From Chrysomallon squamiferum (lineage: Eukaryota > Mollusca > Gastropoda > Neomphalida > Peltospiridae): a DNA stretch of 64,000 bases. The stretch is taken from contig CM022665.1 in the NCBI GenBank assembly GCA_012295275.1, positions 4,542,667 to 4,606,666 of the forward strand. The letters run 5' to 3'. The notes beneath the pieces were generated by a model. The model was not told where the DNA came from and searched no databases. It worked only from the letters and a program-made list of their open reading frames with translations. Each line of letters begins with the position of its first letter. The stretch's first letter is position 1. Shown in pieces: positions 46,110 through 58,179 of this stretch. A program made the position numbers and the translations under genes.

Positions 46110-46917
46110 CTATTCCATTTCACTCAGATCTCTGACCATTCTCTGAAATTCGTCAGTTGTAATGTGTGTATTGTCTAAAACAAACAAACATAAATAAATT
46201 ATAATGTCCTCTAAGTATGAGCTCTCAAAGAATAATAAAAAAAATATTATTTACCTATTTTAAATAGAAATATCTATTTTTGATAATAATAATAATAATA
46301 ATAATAATAATTAATAATAATAATAATAAAAATTATTATTATCTTATCCCTTTTAGAACAAATCTAAAGATTTTCCTTAAATATCTTACACTTGTAATAT
46401 TCTTTATCATTAATACTAAATGTTTATTTAAGAATATTTTCACCTCCGTCAACAAGAGCCAACAAATCCTCAGCATCTCGACGACTCATTATTTTCTCAA
46501 GTTCTTCTTGGTCTAACAGTCCATCATTGTTGGTGTCGATCTCGGAAATATCTGAAACAAATATATATTATACATAAATTAGAACTGTATTTAATTCTGA
46601 CATGAGATTGTGGTTGATTGTTATTTCTCACATACTCTCATTTCTTAAGCATGGTGACTGAACTTCAGTTTAAAAATCTGATGATTTTTCTCAACTTAAA
46701 TTTAACGTGAACTAAATGGATATCCCGTTCCAGTGCATACCTCGCTTCCCTCTCGCAATCCAGTCTTTTCCTCTTCTGTAAGCCCAGTCTAGAGCTTTAC
46801 GTTTTGCCCAATCTCTGACCTTTCTCCATCGGATTCTGATACGAAACGACGCCAGGCATCAGCCTCGTTCAGGACAGCGAATACCGCTACGAGTACAAGG
46901 AGCAGGGCAACTCTCAT
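46110..46917 (-). pseudogene. D4: frameshifted D-type copy (exons 46917-46741, 46551-46444, 46174-46110)
   Basis: Signal peptide as D1. Exon 1 is 177 nt instead of 178: one base is missing in the mature-peptide region just after Trp-Arg-Arg-Phe, so the frame shifts and stops at a TAG about 18 codons later. Exon 2 (108 nt) and exon 3 keep good splice sites (donor GAG|GTG is changed from GTA) and an otherwise open EF-hand frame. The promoter is present. An assembly error could mimic this lesion, since a single base is involved. Confidence 0.78.
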
Positions 46918-47133
46918 CTGAAGAAGAACAAAATACGTTTTAGAACATCTCACAGTCCATTAGGTTCTGAAGGTAAAAATTAAATACTATCTGAAGGTCA
47001 ACAATATATTTGACCTACTGTTCTCATCTGAAGAAGAACAAAATACGTTTTAGAACATCCTACAGTCCAGTAGATTCTGAAGGTTAAAATTAAATACTAT
47101 CTGAAGGTCAACAATATATTTCACCTATTGTTC
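46914..47133 (-). repeat. Tandem duplication of about 110 bp at the D4 exon 1 acceptor
   Basis: CTCATCTGAAGAAGAACAAA and the following bases occur at 46914 and again at 47024, each copy running to about TGACCTACTGTT / TCACCTATTGTT. The second copy duplicates the TTCTTCAG acceptor and a GAG remnant of the start, giving two competing acceptors. Confidence 0.8.
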
Positions 47134-47340
47134 ATAATACAGAGAATATTTATTTCATTGTAATTTGATTTAATCCATTAATTTTTTTTATTTCTTTTGT
47201 CCGTCTCTCTGTGTTCGCGTTTTCGTTCTTTTCACTCTACATATACAGAGATATATTGATATTCTCAGGTTGAAATAAAGAAGTAATAGATAAACAAACA
47301 TTTTGTCTTTAGACTGATGCAAAATTTTATCTATTCATAT

Positions 47341-47343
<3 letters not shown>

Positions 47344-47428
<85 letters not shown>

Positions 47429-47441
47429 TGTGTGTGTGTGT
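47344..47441. repeat. (GA)n-(GT)n tract in D4 intron 0
   Basis: About 41 GA units followed by about 8 GT units; (AC)n-(TC)n in gene sense. Confidence 0.93.
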
Positions 47442-47496
47442 TCAAAAACACGATATCGTATATTCAGAGTTAGAAGAGATAAAAGCTATGACTTAC

Positions 47497-47697
47497 CTTT
47501 AAGTCTGAAATCGGTTATTCAGATAAAGAATAAATAAAAATGTTACAATGCTCGGTATATTTATATTAAATTGGTGTTGTAATTTTCACATAGACCAGAG
47601 AGAAAGAGTGTGAGAACATTTCACAGTGACCATCCTGTTAAAACAGTTTTGTGATAATGTTTTTTTATTTCAAGATCCTGTTAAAACAATCTGTTGC
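47497..47697 (-). promoter_or_regulatory. D4 promoter and exon 0
   Basis: GCAACAGATTG...TTAACAGGATCTTG (to 47697), TTCTCACACTCTTTCTCTC, TATA element TTTAATATAAATA at 47570-47558. Exon 0 ends GACTTAAAG|GTAAG at 47497. Confidence 0.72.
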
Positions 47698-47699
47698 GA

Positions 47700-49365
47700 C
47701 TGTTGAATTAATTAATACGGTCACGTTACCGATGGCGATGTTCTGTAAACTAATTCTTGAGTACACAGAAGTCATTTTTATAATGTTAAATTTATTATAT
47801 CTCATTTTAAAGCGACACTTATGAAAAATAACTTTTATAATAATAAACTGGTTGACAACAGTAGAAGTAATAGTAGCACAAATATGGATAAGTAATTTAA
47901 TAATAAATACATTTCTGACAATTTTAAAAAACCTATATATTTCGAGATTTGTATACAGAAATTCTTCTTCAGTAAAATGACAGTTTCGCAAGGAAAAATG
48001 TCTGTGAGTTTAAGTACATATTTTGAAAGGTCGTCTGATAAAATGATATATATTAGCAGTAGCAATCGTGAATATACTCCGACTGAAGATGAACAAATGT
48101 TTTAAAAATACTAATATCTCTGATAGTATTGTATTCAGTCTAATTTTACTAATAAGTAAATGAAAATCACTGAATCTCGACTGTAAAGACCATTTATTTC
48201 TTTTTTATGTATGTTCGTAAGTGAAAGCTTTTTATAAACATTGCAAGTAGTTAGTGTTAAAGTAAACACTTTGTCAGAAATCATTGTCTTTGTTTTATCA
48301 TTTATCACTGGATATCCTATTTTGTTTTGTATGTTAGTAGAATATCGTGAGTATGTGTCTCTCTTCTTTTTTCCCTTTGTCCATTAAATGTATAAAAATA
48401 AATAAAGAAATAAGATATAAACTTTTTAATATTGTTAATTTAATTCGGTTTTAAGAATGTTTGAAATCTAAGCCATGGAAAAGATTCGGGAGAAATTTAT
48501 CAAAGTAACCAGAGTGACAAGGTTTTCTCCTCTTTAATATCTCTAAAATCTTCAGCATGACTTAAATACTTAATAATTATTAATATAAAAATATGGTGAG
48601 ATGCTGCATTATATTTTCGAATCATTTAGACGTTAATAATGATATCATTTTGAAATTTATATCAAAATTTAACAAAACTCCATCTTTTGAGAATAATGCC
48701 TATGACAATCTTTAATTTAGGTGAATCTGCAAAGAGTCTTAGTTAGAGAAAGCCTCTGTAAATTTCAGTTTCACTATTACACATCATTGTTCTCTGCTGA
48801 CTTATTTCAAACAGGGTTTCTAAAGATTTCTATAGTTTATGGCAACACAACATTTAATTAATCTAGCCGTGTCAGCATTACGATCTGAAATATAAATTAC
48901 AGATATGTAGTTACATTGATAAACCCCAGTCGTTCTATATATTCATACAGTTTTACAACGAAGGTGTAACTGGTAGAATGCTTGTCCATAAGGATATTTA
49001 CCACTCCAGTCACCGACCTACAGTAAATGTATCAAATACTTTGGCATGTATGTTATTGTGTATCTAATATTGATATATATGTTCTGTTGACGTCAAGTAA
49101 TAGGAAAAACATTTTTATGAAAGAATTACAGTTAGTATTACTATATACATATAATATGTATGTATGCATTTTTGTTTTCACACACAAGCATTATTCAGTA
49201 TAACAATACATTTGTTTACAACAAGAACACAAACAAGAGTAAGAAAACTAATGATAAATACATTTCTGACAGTTGTAATAAAAGTAAATTATGCGACGGC
49301 TGTTTCGAGATTTGTTTAGTAAAACTTGCCTACAGTAACAGGACAGTTTTGGCTCAAACTATTAA
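47700..49365. other. Head-to-head spacer D4-A4
   Basis: No gene seen. About 48060-48140 and 50460-50540 share short intron-like stretches (GAAGATGAACAAATGTTTTA), so older family DNA is present. The middle, 48180-49100, has no match that I noticed in the window. Confidence 0.5.
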
Positions 49366-49368
49366 TTC

Positions 49369-49530
49369 GCAACAGATTGGGATAACAGGATCTTTGCATT
49401 TATGCTTTCACACTTACTCGTCGATCAAAACATAAAAAAAAACAATCCCCAGTTTAATATAAATTCGTGGACTACTACAATAATTTCAATTGCTGTTTTT
49501 TCTCTCTTAGAACCGTTTTACGCTTGAAAG
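49369..49530 (+). promoter_or_regulatory. A4 promoter and exon 0, C-like
   Basis: GCAACAGATTGGGATAACAG at 49369, CTTTCACACTTACTCG, TATA element TTTAATATAAAT at 49453-49464. Exon 0 ends CGCTTGAAAG|GTAAAA at 49530. The sequence after the TATA (ATTCGTGGACTACTA...TTTTTTCTCTCTTAG) follows the C promoters, not A1-A3. Confidence 0.72.
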
Positions 49531-49734
49531 GTAAAAAACACATTTTATATTATTTTATTATTATTTTTTTTTTTCTCTGAAATTGCTTTATTAAATTCGG
49601 AATTATATTATTATTCATATTTTAATTTATCGAATTTTAATATTTTCAGAATTGTACAAAAGTTTATTAAATGTAAAATCATTTATTTAAAATAAATAAT
49701 CTGGTTTTAAAATAAACTCCTGATTCTTCTTCAG

Positions 49735-50957
49735 ATGAGAATTGCTCTGCTTTTTGTTCTCGTTGCGGTGTTTGCTGTTCTAAACCAGGGCGATGCTTGG
49801 CGTCGGTTTCGAGTCAGAATTCGATGGAGGCGAGTCAGAGATTGGGCAAAACGTGCAGCTGTAAACTGGGCTGCAAAGAAAGCTGCAGCATGGGCATTAG
49901 CTGCTGCTGGAAAGCGAGGTGCGTATTCAGTCGATATTCCTATTAAACTTTTCTTTATTATTAAGTGTTCATCCTTGATTTCTTCTGTAAATACATTGTC
50001 AGAGGAAATAATAAATATTCCGCTTCGAAAAATTGTTTGATAATGATTTCTATTTGCGCGTGAATCGCAAACTTTAACAGAAACGTTAATTAAAAATGAA
50101 GACTATTTTCATTCTACTTAACAGCCGGTAGGTTGGTCGTTTTCAATTTATTCATGTACATGTTGGTTATTAAGGAAATCAGATTTTAATGAAATTTATT
50201 TTAGATGTTTCTGATCTTGACACCAACATGGACGGATTCCTCGACAAAGAGGAACTTGAGAAAATAATGAGTGAACGAGACGTTGAGGATTTCATGGATC
50301 TTGTTGACGAACACGGTAAAAAATATTATTTCTTTTAAAAAGATTTTCAATAGTTGTCACCGAAAACACAAACCCATGAACATTTGAATTTCGCAAAGAG
50401 ATATAAAAATGTTTCTGTGTTTAAATGTATATTTCGAAAGGTCAACTGATAAACTGATATATGTTAGCAGTAGTAACTATCAATATGCTCTGCCGAAGAA
50501 CAAACATTTTACAAATACAAAAATCTCTGATAGTATTCTATTCAGTCTAATTTTAGGAATACTTCACTAATAATTATTGTCATCATATCAAAGATGATTT
50601 TGTGAATTTAAATAGGTAATACGTAGAACAAAGACTTAAATAAAATCTGTCCTATAAAGATCGATAAAACTGTCACTGTTTGAGGTGACTGGCTTGTGAC
50701 TGCTGATAAAATTCTAGAAGAAATGTGTAAATGGCTGACATACTTTAAATTCAAGTTTATGATCTAAAATGTAAAACCATTACAATGTCCTTATGTCATG
50801 TTTATATTTAATATTTGATGACTTTAAGAAAAGGTTCGTGTTGTTGCTGTTATTGTTGTTGTTGTTGATGTTGGTTTTATTATTACTACCAGGAAACTCT
50901 CAGATTACAACTGACGACTTTCAGAGAGTTGTCAGAGAACTGAACGAGATGCAATGA
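49735..50957 (+). CDS. A4: cationic peptide precursor with EF-hand propeptide (exons 49735-49918, 50205-50315, 50893-50957)
   Basis: A 119-residue precursor. Compared with A1 the mature peptide begins WRRFRVRIRW (Arg for Gly at position 2) and has Lys for Gln and Ala for Thr in the second half, making it the most basic A peptide. Signal, GKR site and EF loop DTNMDGFLDKEE are conserved. The exon 2 acceptor is TTTTAG rather than TTTCAG. Stop is TGA, unlike TAA in A1-A3. The promoter is C-like and intron 2 has diverged, while exon 1 stays almost identical to A1. Confidence 0.88.
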
Positions 50958-51267
50958 AAAGAAGAGGTTTGTTTAAAATTTGAATATGTTTTTAAAGTGT
51001 TTGGCCAACAGATGAAGTTATTGTTATTGTTGCTGTTGGTGTTGTTGTTGTTGTTATTATTAGTAGTAGTATTACATCATTAGGTTTTTTAATTATTAGT
51101 GTAAATTTTCATTTCGTGTCTTTCTAATCTGTCCCATGAATAATTTTGGTAATTATTTTATTGATATTACTATAGGTTAAGTTGTTACTATCATTGTTGT
51201 TGTTTTTATTATCATTAAAATTATATAATATTTTATGATTTAATTTCTTTTTTCCTTCTTTTAACAG

Positions 51268-51319
51268 ATGGACTCGAACAGAGAAAGGAATGTTTACAAA
51301 TATAAAATAAATCAATAAA
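51268..51319 (+). terminator. A4 non-coding 3' exon and poly(A) signals
   Basis: Acceptor TTTTAACAG before 51268; AATAAA at 51306-51311 and 51314-51319. Confidence 0.63.
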
Positions 51320-51989
51320 GTGCAAACATTTTCGTTTTTGTTGATTTATATTTTATTTAATGTCTTTTATTCTAAGAGAAAATGTAGTTTCTCAGTCTAC
51401 ATGAAAGGCTGAATCGGTGCTTTCATTCTTACATGGAACAGAAGAAAGTATTTTGATATCGTTAGTGTTAGTTGTAAACTTTTAAAACGAGCTAGTTTGT
51501 ATGGAGACAATTTTTAATAAGTTCTGTGGTAGGTCAAACACAAGTAAACAGACGATACGTTTACGCATGCGTGTAACTGCTACTTCAATGTATCTAATTA
51601 AAAGTCAGTCACGTTTTGCTACATAGCTGTTGTTTTCACAGTATTCTGAAACCAGCTTTTATAAAGAGAAAGATTACATTGTGTTTGTGTGATTGTACTG
51701 TTAACATGATACAGAATAACACGTCAAATAAAATTAGTTATTCTTAACTGATCTTAGGATATCCTGTTTTGCATTGTTCAAGGTATGTTAAATACACAAT
51801 ACTCCCAATTTAACAGATCAAAAATGATGAAACGCTATTTGTTTAATTGGTATTTCAGTATTATAAGTTCGTAATTTAAACAGTTATAACTTTATTATAT
51901 GGAAAGTTTATAATGAAGATAACTATTCGATACATATTTGAAAACAATAACCTAGACACCAGATGAACACGATGTTAATGATTCAGGCT

Positions 51990-52180
51990 AATATACCAAG
52001 TGAAGTGTCTGGCTGTATGGATGTGGATCTTCCACCCAAGTCATCTACTCCTATCGAGCACTGGGTGAACTGTTGAAGGCATCTACCATACAATTTCGGA
52101 TTCAGTAGCTTACTCAGGATGTAAAATATTTTCTGCAAAAGTCGGTTTAAGCTAGATTCACATAAAACTCTGCAGTTATA
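51990..52180 (+). mobile_element. Tc1/mariner-like relic, copy 7, very decayed
   Basis: Only the left block can be aligned by eye (GTTGAAGGCATCTACCATAC, then TTAAGCTAGATTCACATAAA against GTTGAAGACATCCATTATTC and AACTAGGTTCACATAAA). The minus-strand ORF across it is a shadow. Confidence 0.4.
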
Positions 52181-52569
52181 AACTGACATTTTCGCTGTGT
52201 TTTTACTGAAATTCTCAGCCATCGTCTGTATACCACATGAAAGAAAACATGTCTGTCTTTTTTCTGTGAATGAATCATGTCAACTGTTTACTGAGTGAAT
52301 ATGTTACACTGTTTTTGCTAAGAACTTTGATTGAAGAATGGTTTTCAAAACATGTCATGGGGTGGGGGTGATACATGTGGCTAGGTTGGGTTTTTTTATC
52401 CCTTCAGCATAAACATATTACAATATCTATGATTACTTACAAATGAACATTCATCATTACCAAAATTGATCATAGTATAATCTCTCTTTTAGTGATTCAA
52501 ATAAAATAAAACTGGGTAATTATCTTTGCTTTTTAAAGTTTCCAAGTGTTGTCATTACGCTCTTTACAT

Positions 52570-52674
52570 GATACATACATACATACATACATACATACAT
52601 ACATACATACATACATACATACATACATACATACATACATACATACATTCATACATGCATACAAACATACATAC
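52570..52674. repeat. (CATA)n tetranucleotide tract
   Basis: About 25 units; the Tyr-Ile-His-Thr ORF across it is an artefact. Confidence 0.95.
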
Positions 52675-52882
52675 AAATGTCTAACTCTTTTCACCTTATT
52701 TTTCAACGTTTATAACAAATACTGGTTTATTCCATTATTAGGTTCTTTCTAATATGTTGATTGAAGTTTAAATGTTTCCCGTAAACATATCTGTAATCCT
52801 ATTTATTTTAACGAAAGACTGAACTTTTAAATTAAATCCGATATTTCTGATAGAATTGATACGTGGCATGCAAACATAAACA

Positions 52883-52902
52883 GGCGCGCGCGCGCGCACA
52901 CA

Positions 52903-52941
<39 letters not shown>
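52883..52941. repeat. (GC)n-(CA)n tract
   Basis: Alternating purine-pyrimidine run of GCGCGC followed by CACACA, about 59 bp. Confidence 0.92.
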
Positions 52942-52943
<2 letters not shown>

Positions 52944-53779
52944 CCACGTATGTGCTTATATTTTACTGCATGAGATAACAGAACAGGATGTCTGTTAAAT
53001 GTGACTAATTTTCAGATAGTGTTATATTGTGTTATGTGAACAAACATTCACACATATATATTAACTGGTATCAAAAAACTTTTAATCTGTACATCTGCTA
53101 CGCAAAAGGTGAATGTTTTCATTAAACATAGAGTAGGTGATGTTCCATCTGGTTGATTGATTGTTGTTATTTTGTTTCATATTACCAAGAACAGACATTT
53201 ATTAAAAATAATTGGTCACATATTGTATAAACACACGCATATATGATATGTGTATGAGAAATGCACGAAGGTCTCTCTCGCTACAGACTATATTTTTCTT
53301 GGACTAGTATATATATATATATATAGATATATATATACCAGGTCCTGGCAAATACGCACGGCCATGGCTATGAAGAGCTTTATCATGAAATGTGCAATGA
53401 TTATTGAAAATAAAACAAACAGATTCAAAACTTGTTACAATAAGCTTTCGTATATTAAACATGGGAGATGGGTCAAATAAGATCACTTACACCCAGACAG
53501 ATATGTTTCCTAATTCCTGCCCACCACAGTAATCAATAAAAGTAACAGTTAAGGTTACATTAAAACGAAAAAAAAACAAAAAAATTAACACAAAGATCCA
53601 TTTAATGCAATGTACGAAATCCAAATGTGATAAAACTATGCGGATGATCAGATGAAGACAAATGGAGGTAATGCTATTATATTTGTTACGTTTGTATCTA
53701 CATGTTTTTGTTGGCTGTGTGAGTGTTTATATATATATATATATATACGGTTTATAGATAGATAGATAGATACAATAGA

Positions 53780-53820
<41 letters not shown>

Positions 53821-53966
53821 GAACATGAAGGTGGGTATATTAACAGTTACATTAACAGACAGATAAAGATACAACTGAACTCAGATATAACATATGTCTT
53901 TTTAAATTTTATTTGGGTATTTAATTAATTCTTTAGTTAAAATGTTTTCATTTATATCTGTTGTTT

Positions 53967-53968
<2 letters not shown>

Positions 53969-54027
<59 letters not shown>
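53969..54027. repeat. (AAT)n tract
   Basis: About 19 perfect units. Confidence 0.95.
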
Positions 54028-54029
<2 letters not shown>

Positions 54030-54639
54030 CCATCTAATGTGAGGCTAATGCGTATCTTAACTAATAAAATTTCAGGTGTAATCAAGAGGATCTCACCAAA
54101 CGCCAATGTTCACTAACCTTATTTCAGACTTGACAAATCAGGTAAAAAGAAAATGGACAGTGTGGAAATACCTGAGGGAAAAAAAAAAGGAAAAAAAAAA
54201 AAAAGGATCAAATGGATCTAAAAATTTGTAAAACTGTTTTAATGGATAGAATAACATACTTTAGTATATGTACAGTTTCGGTATCATGTAAGAATGCTAT
54301 GAGTGATAAAAAGTAGCAAGTATTTACCGTATTTTCAGTAATAAACACTGACACCTTGTCTTAACTTTTTTTAATGAAATATGCCGTACGTACGGTTTAT
54401 TAATTTTGGTAATAAAGGACACAAATACGTAGATACAAAATTAAACAGTTGTATTTAAGGTGTTAAAGCATTATCTAATTTTATATATTAAGAAGAAAAA
54501 AAAAAAAATGTCTTAATGTATATAACAATACTACCTTGGCATGAGTAAATTATTATGGATTCTGGAGCATGTCATTTTGGCTACCAGTTTTACAAAACAT
54601 TGCCTTCGGTAACATTAACGCATTAACAAACTTATCATC

Positions 54640-54836
54640 GCAGCAGATTGTTTTAACAGGAACTTGACAATGAAAATGTTCTTATTAAGTGCTTCAACAG
54701 ATGTCAGTATTAGTAAATTCTCACTTGCGCTTCCTGATGCAAGTGGAAATATCAGCACCAGTTTAGTATAAATATACCAACTACATTAACATTTTCATTT
54801 ATTCTTTAGCTGAATAACCGATTTCAAACTTAAAGG
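54640..54836 (+). promoter_or_regulatory. E1 promoter and exon 0
   Basis: GCAGCAGATTGTTTTAACAG at 54640, AATTCTCACTTGCG in the middle box position, CACCAGTTTAGTATAAATAT with TATA at 54762-54773. Exon 0 includes CTGAATAACCGATTTCAAAC, shared with D exon 0, and ends ACTTAAAG|GTAAG at 54836. Spacing resembles the D promoters. Confidence 0.72.
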
Positions 54837-54898
54837 TAAGATATCGCTTTATTTTATTCCGTTTAAAATAAGATTTGTTTCTTAACATAAACCAGTGT

Positions 54899-54902
<4 letters not shown>

Positions 54903-54992
<90 letters not shown>
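54903..54992. repeat. (CT)n tract in E1 intron 0
   Basis: About 45 units, the same gene-sense orientation as the tracts in D1, D3, D4 and the orphan promoter. Confidence 0.95.
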
Positions 54993-54995
<3 letters not shown>

Positions 54996-55222
54996 ATGTG
55001 TAAACGTTATCAACTGTTTTGAAAAATATATTTTGCCAGTTATAAAAAGATAAACGTATTGATGAGAACGAAGCCTGTAATGCCTTATGTTCGTATTAAA
55101 AAAAAATATATCTAAATAAGCCGAGAATGTGGTTTTACGATTAATAAGGCCAAAATATTTTTCTAAGTATCGTATATATTCTGGACTTATGTGTTGGTTT
55201 TAGAAAACATTTATTTTTTCAG

Positions 55223-55657
55223 ATGAGATTTGCTTTCCTCCTTGCATTCGTTGTGGTAGTCGTCGTGGTAAGTGAGGCGGACGCTTGGCCTAGGCATCAT
55301 CGTCGATGGAGGTTTTCCAGACCCTGGATTAAACCCTGGACTCACCGAAAAGTAAAAGATTGGATTGCGAAAGGGAAGCGAGGTTTGTACCGATATAATC
55401 CAAGACACTGGCAAGTATTAAAGTTAAAGTTTCATATGTCAGTCAATATATTAATATATATAAACTTATTTATAGTTTTTAAATTAATTTAATACCTATT
55501 AGATTTCACACTTTGTTTTGAAAATAAACATCAGTTTCCTGAAGTTGAATATCCTGAATATCAAACATCCTGATGTCTCATTATATAAAGACTAAAAACT
55601 AGGACCTATTATACACATCATTATTACTGCATTAAAATAAAAATACTAGAGTTAAAA

Positions 55658-55688
<31 letters not shown>

Positions 55689-55711
55689 CAGTAATAGCAG
55701 TAGTAGTAGTA

Positions 55712-55769
<58 letters not shown>

Positions 55770-56155
55770 TAGTAGTAGTAATAATAATAATAGCAGCAAC
55801 AAAAGAAACAACAATAATAATAAATAGAAATGCTCATTATACTGAACACGTTAATGACAGTCTAACTACACAATAACTTTTATGTTTGTTTGTTTTTTGT
55901 ATATAAAACTACGACTTATAATCTAGTTTACAAATATAATCTTACAAGGACATTTCAGAGCTCGACGCCATCTCAGATAGACTCGTAGGTCAAGAACTTG
56001 AGAACATAATGAGTCGTCGAAATGCTGAGGATTCGTTGGAAATGATGGACGAAGAAGGTAAATATATTTTGGATTTATGTAAATTTTAAAGAAATGCTTT
56101 AATCGTGAACAATTTAAGGGGAATTTGTAAAATATAAAATTATTAAATATATATA

Positions 56156-56191
<36 letters not shown>

Positions 56192-56434
56192 CATGCTTTT
56201 ACTTGTTGGCAATTTTTTTATTTTATAAAGGTTTGTAATATTTAATTTTTACGATTTTTTTTTTTCTTTTCTAAGTAAGATAATTTACTTTGACCTTTTT
56301 ACCCTGTCATAGATGTAGTATTTAAAAAATAGCTAAAAGAATATATTTTATTTATTTATTCCTTAGTTACTTTCCTACTTACCTATTTATTTACCTATTT
56401 ATGTTATTTATTCATTTATTTCATATTGTTATAT

Positions 56435-56465
<31 letters not shown>

Positions 56466-56556
56466 TTAGTTTATTAATTTATTTATTTTAGAAGGTGCCC
56501 ATATTTCAACTGATAACTTCGACAGAATGATCAGGGAACTAAATGAAATTGAATAG
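55223..56556 (+). CDS. E1: Trp/Pro/His-rich cationic peptide precursor, EF-hand eroded (exons 55223-55382, 55959-56057, 56492-56556)
   Basis: A 107-residue precursor. Signal peptide MRFAFLLAFVVVVVVVSEADA. The mature peptide of 29 residues begins WPRHHRRWRFSRPW and ends KVKDWIAK before GKR, so only the last octad of the family remains. It is rich in Trp, Pro, His and Arg. Exon 2 is 99 nt and reads ELDAISDRLVGQELENIM: the segment aligned with the EF loop lacks Asn/Asp at position 3, Gly at 6 and Glu at 12, so calcium binding is unlikely, yet the helix ELEnIMSRR and the acidic character persist. Exon 3 ends RELNEIE-stop. The start follows TTTTTTCAG. A second exon 3 lies downstream at 58180. Confidence 0.83.
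55655..55826. repeat. (AAAT)n-(AGT)n-(AAT)n tracts in E1 intron 1
   Basis: About 8 AAAT units, then more than 30 AGT units with a few variants, then AAT/ACA units. Confidence 0.92.
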
Positions 56557-57990
56557 AAAAAAAATAGGTTAGTTTGATTTGAAAATATTATTTTTTAAAA
56601 TCCCTGATTTATTACTATTACAATCCATTTGTTTTAATATTTAACATTTACTGACCTGTTTTTGTTTATACACAAACAGAAGCACATACATAAACTGTCA
56701 GAAACAAACACACTTATTTATTATTTGTTTATCTGTCTGTCTGTTTGTCTATTTTTCTATATGTCTGTTTCCTTTCTTTCTTTTTACATTTTGTTGAAAT
56801 GTTTATCTTGTTTTTTCTTTTTTTACTAAACAATTTTATTTTTTTATTTTTTTATTTTTTGTACAGATAGAAACTTAATGGATCAGAAGAGATTTACTCC
56901 GATATAAATAATCTCACTTACTGAATAAACAAATAAAAACTAATTTGTTGGCGTTGTTTTTTTGAATTACAGTTATGTATAAAATCTCAAACCATGATGC
57001 TTTTAATGATAATATTTTTATAATGTTTGAAAATATAACTAAATGTTTATTTTTATATAACTGTCTTAACGCAGTAATACAATAAAGCAGTCCTTTATGC
57101 TAACAAAAACAACAAGAGCAGCAACAATAACAATAATAATAATAACAATAACAACAACAACAACAACAATAATAATAATAGCAATGGCAATAATAATAAT
57201 AATGACGATAATAAATAAATGCATTTTAAAAATATATATATATATTAAAAGTAACTAACAGTGAAAAGCACTGGGCTGCAGCCCTTTGACTACAGATTAA
57301 CATTAGTCATCTGGATCTAAAAGAGGTTTTGCCGTTTCATCCTCAGAAGGAAAATGACTGATCACTATGAGTTATCTATCCTGTCTTTGCTTGGAGCTCT
57401 CATCATTGAATCACTGACAAAACGTTCAGTTTTCTTTTAAAGCATTCAAGCCAGGTTATTATAACAAGTGTTCATAGCCTGATAGCGAAACTGACGATTT
57501 TTTTTATTTATTTGTTCGTTTATTATTAGTGGTAATAGTGCCATAGGTAGTGGCAGTGGCAGGAGTAGTAGTAGTTGTAGCAGTAGTAGTAGTAGAAGTC
57601 GTAGTAAAGAAAGATCATTAAACACAAACAAAAAAATAATAATAATAAAATAAAATCAGTTAAAGACTGCCAATGTCTTATAATTTAATACATTCAAAAA
57701 GTATTTTTTGTTGGATTTTAGCCGTACACATGACAAACACAGTCGATAGGATAGGATAGCAAAAAAATTAATGTGCTAATCAGAGCAAGCTGTTGTGAAG
57801 GAAGCACTTTACACAGTCGATAAAACAGACTCCGTTTTATACCGCGATTTAGAAGAGAAGTAATTACAAATAATTATGACAGTTGTCTCCCTTAGATCAG
57901 AGAGCGAACGACAATACGTCTGATAGTCAACCGCTAAATAGTTTAACTGAGTATGATACTGAAGTGATCACTGTTTGCTTTATATATTAT
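56270..57990 (+). repeat. E1 3'-end tandem duplication, unit 1
   Basis: Runs from ACCTTTTTACCCTGTCATAG through exon 3, the 3' exon, (CAA/AAT)n and GTA-rich tracts to a tail at about 57880-57990 (TTGTCTCCCTTAGATCAGAG). Unit 2 repeats the same order at 58020-59440. Confidence 0.75.
56867..56937 (+). terminator. E1 first non-coding 3' exon and poly(A) signals
   Basis: Acceptor TTTTTGTACAG before 56867; AATAAA at 56924-56929 and 56932-56937. Confidence 0.62.
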
Positions 57991-58179
57991 TTTGTTATTA
58001 TTTTCTTAAGTTTACAAAATTTATTTTTACCTTTTTACCCTCTTTGAGATGTAGTATTTAAAGAATAGCTAAAAGAATATATTTTATTTATTTATCCCTT
58101 TGTTACTTACCTACTTACCTATTTGTGTTCATTAATAATTTGGTTCACATCGTTATATTTATTTATTTATTTATTTTAG

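Larger units (their letters stand above)
52180..54635. other. A4-E1 interval with no gene or family remnant recognised
   Basis: The longest stretch in the window with no family sequence seen. It holds (CATA)n, GC/CA, TA, (GATA)n, (GA)n (53787-53818) and (AAT)n repeats. A block at 53335-53490 is less repetitive, but its opposing short ORFs share no family with other genes here. The minus-strand gene expected from the alternation is missing. Confidence 0.5.

Noticed and set aside
47317-47502. Arg-Glu repeat ORF
   Set aside because: Translation of the (GA)n tract.
52570-52674. CRISPR-like or satellite array
   Set aside because: Simple (CATA)n without spacers; no CRISPR expected in this genome type.
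53250-53490. Overlapping ORFs on both strands near 53.3-53.5 kb
   Set aside because: They share the (TA)n start, have no family similarity and no promoter or splice context.
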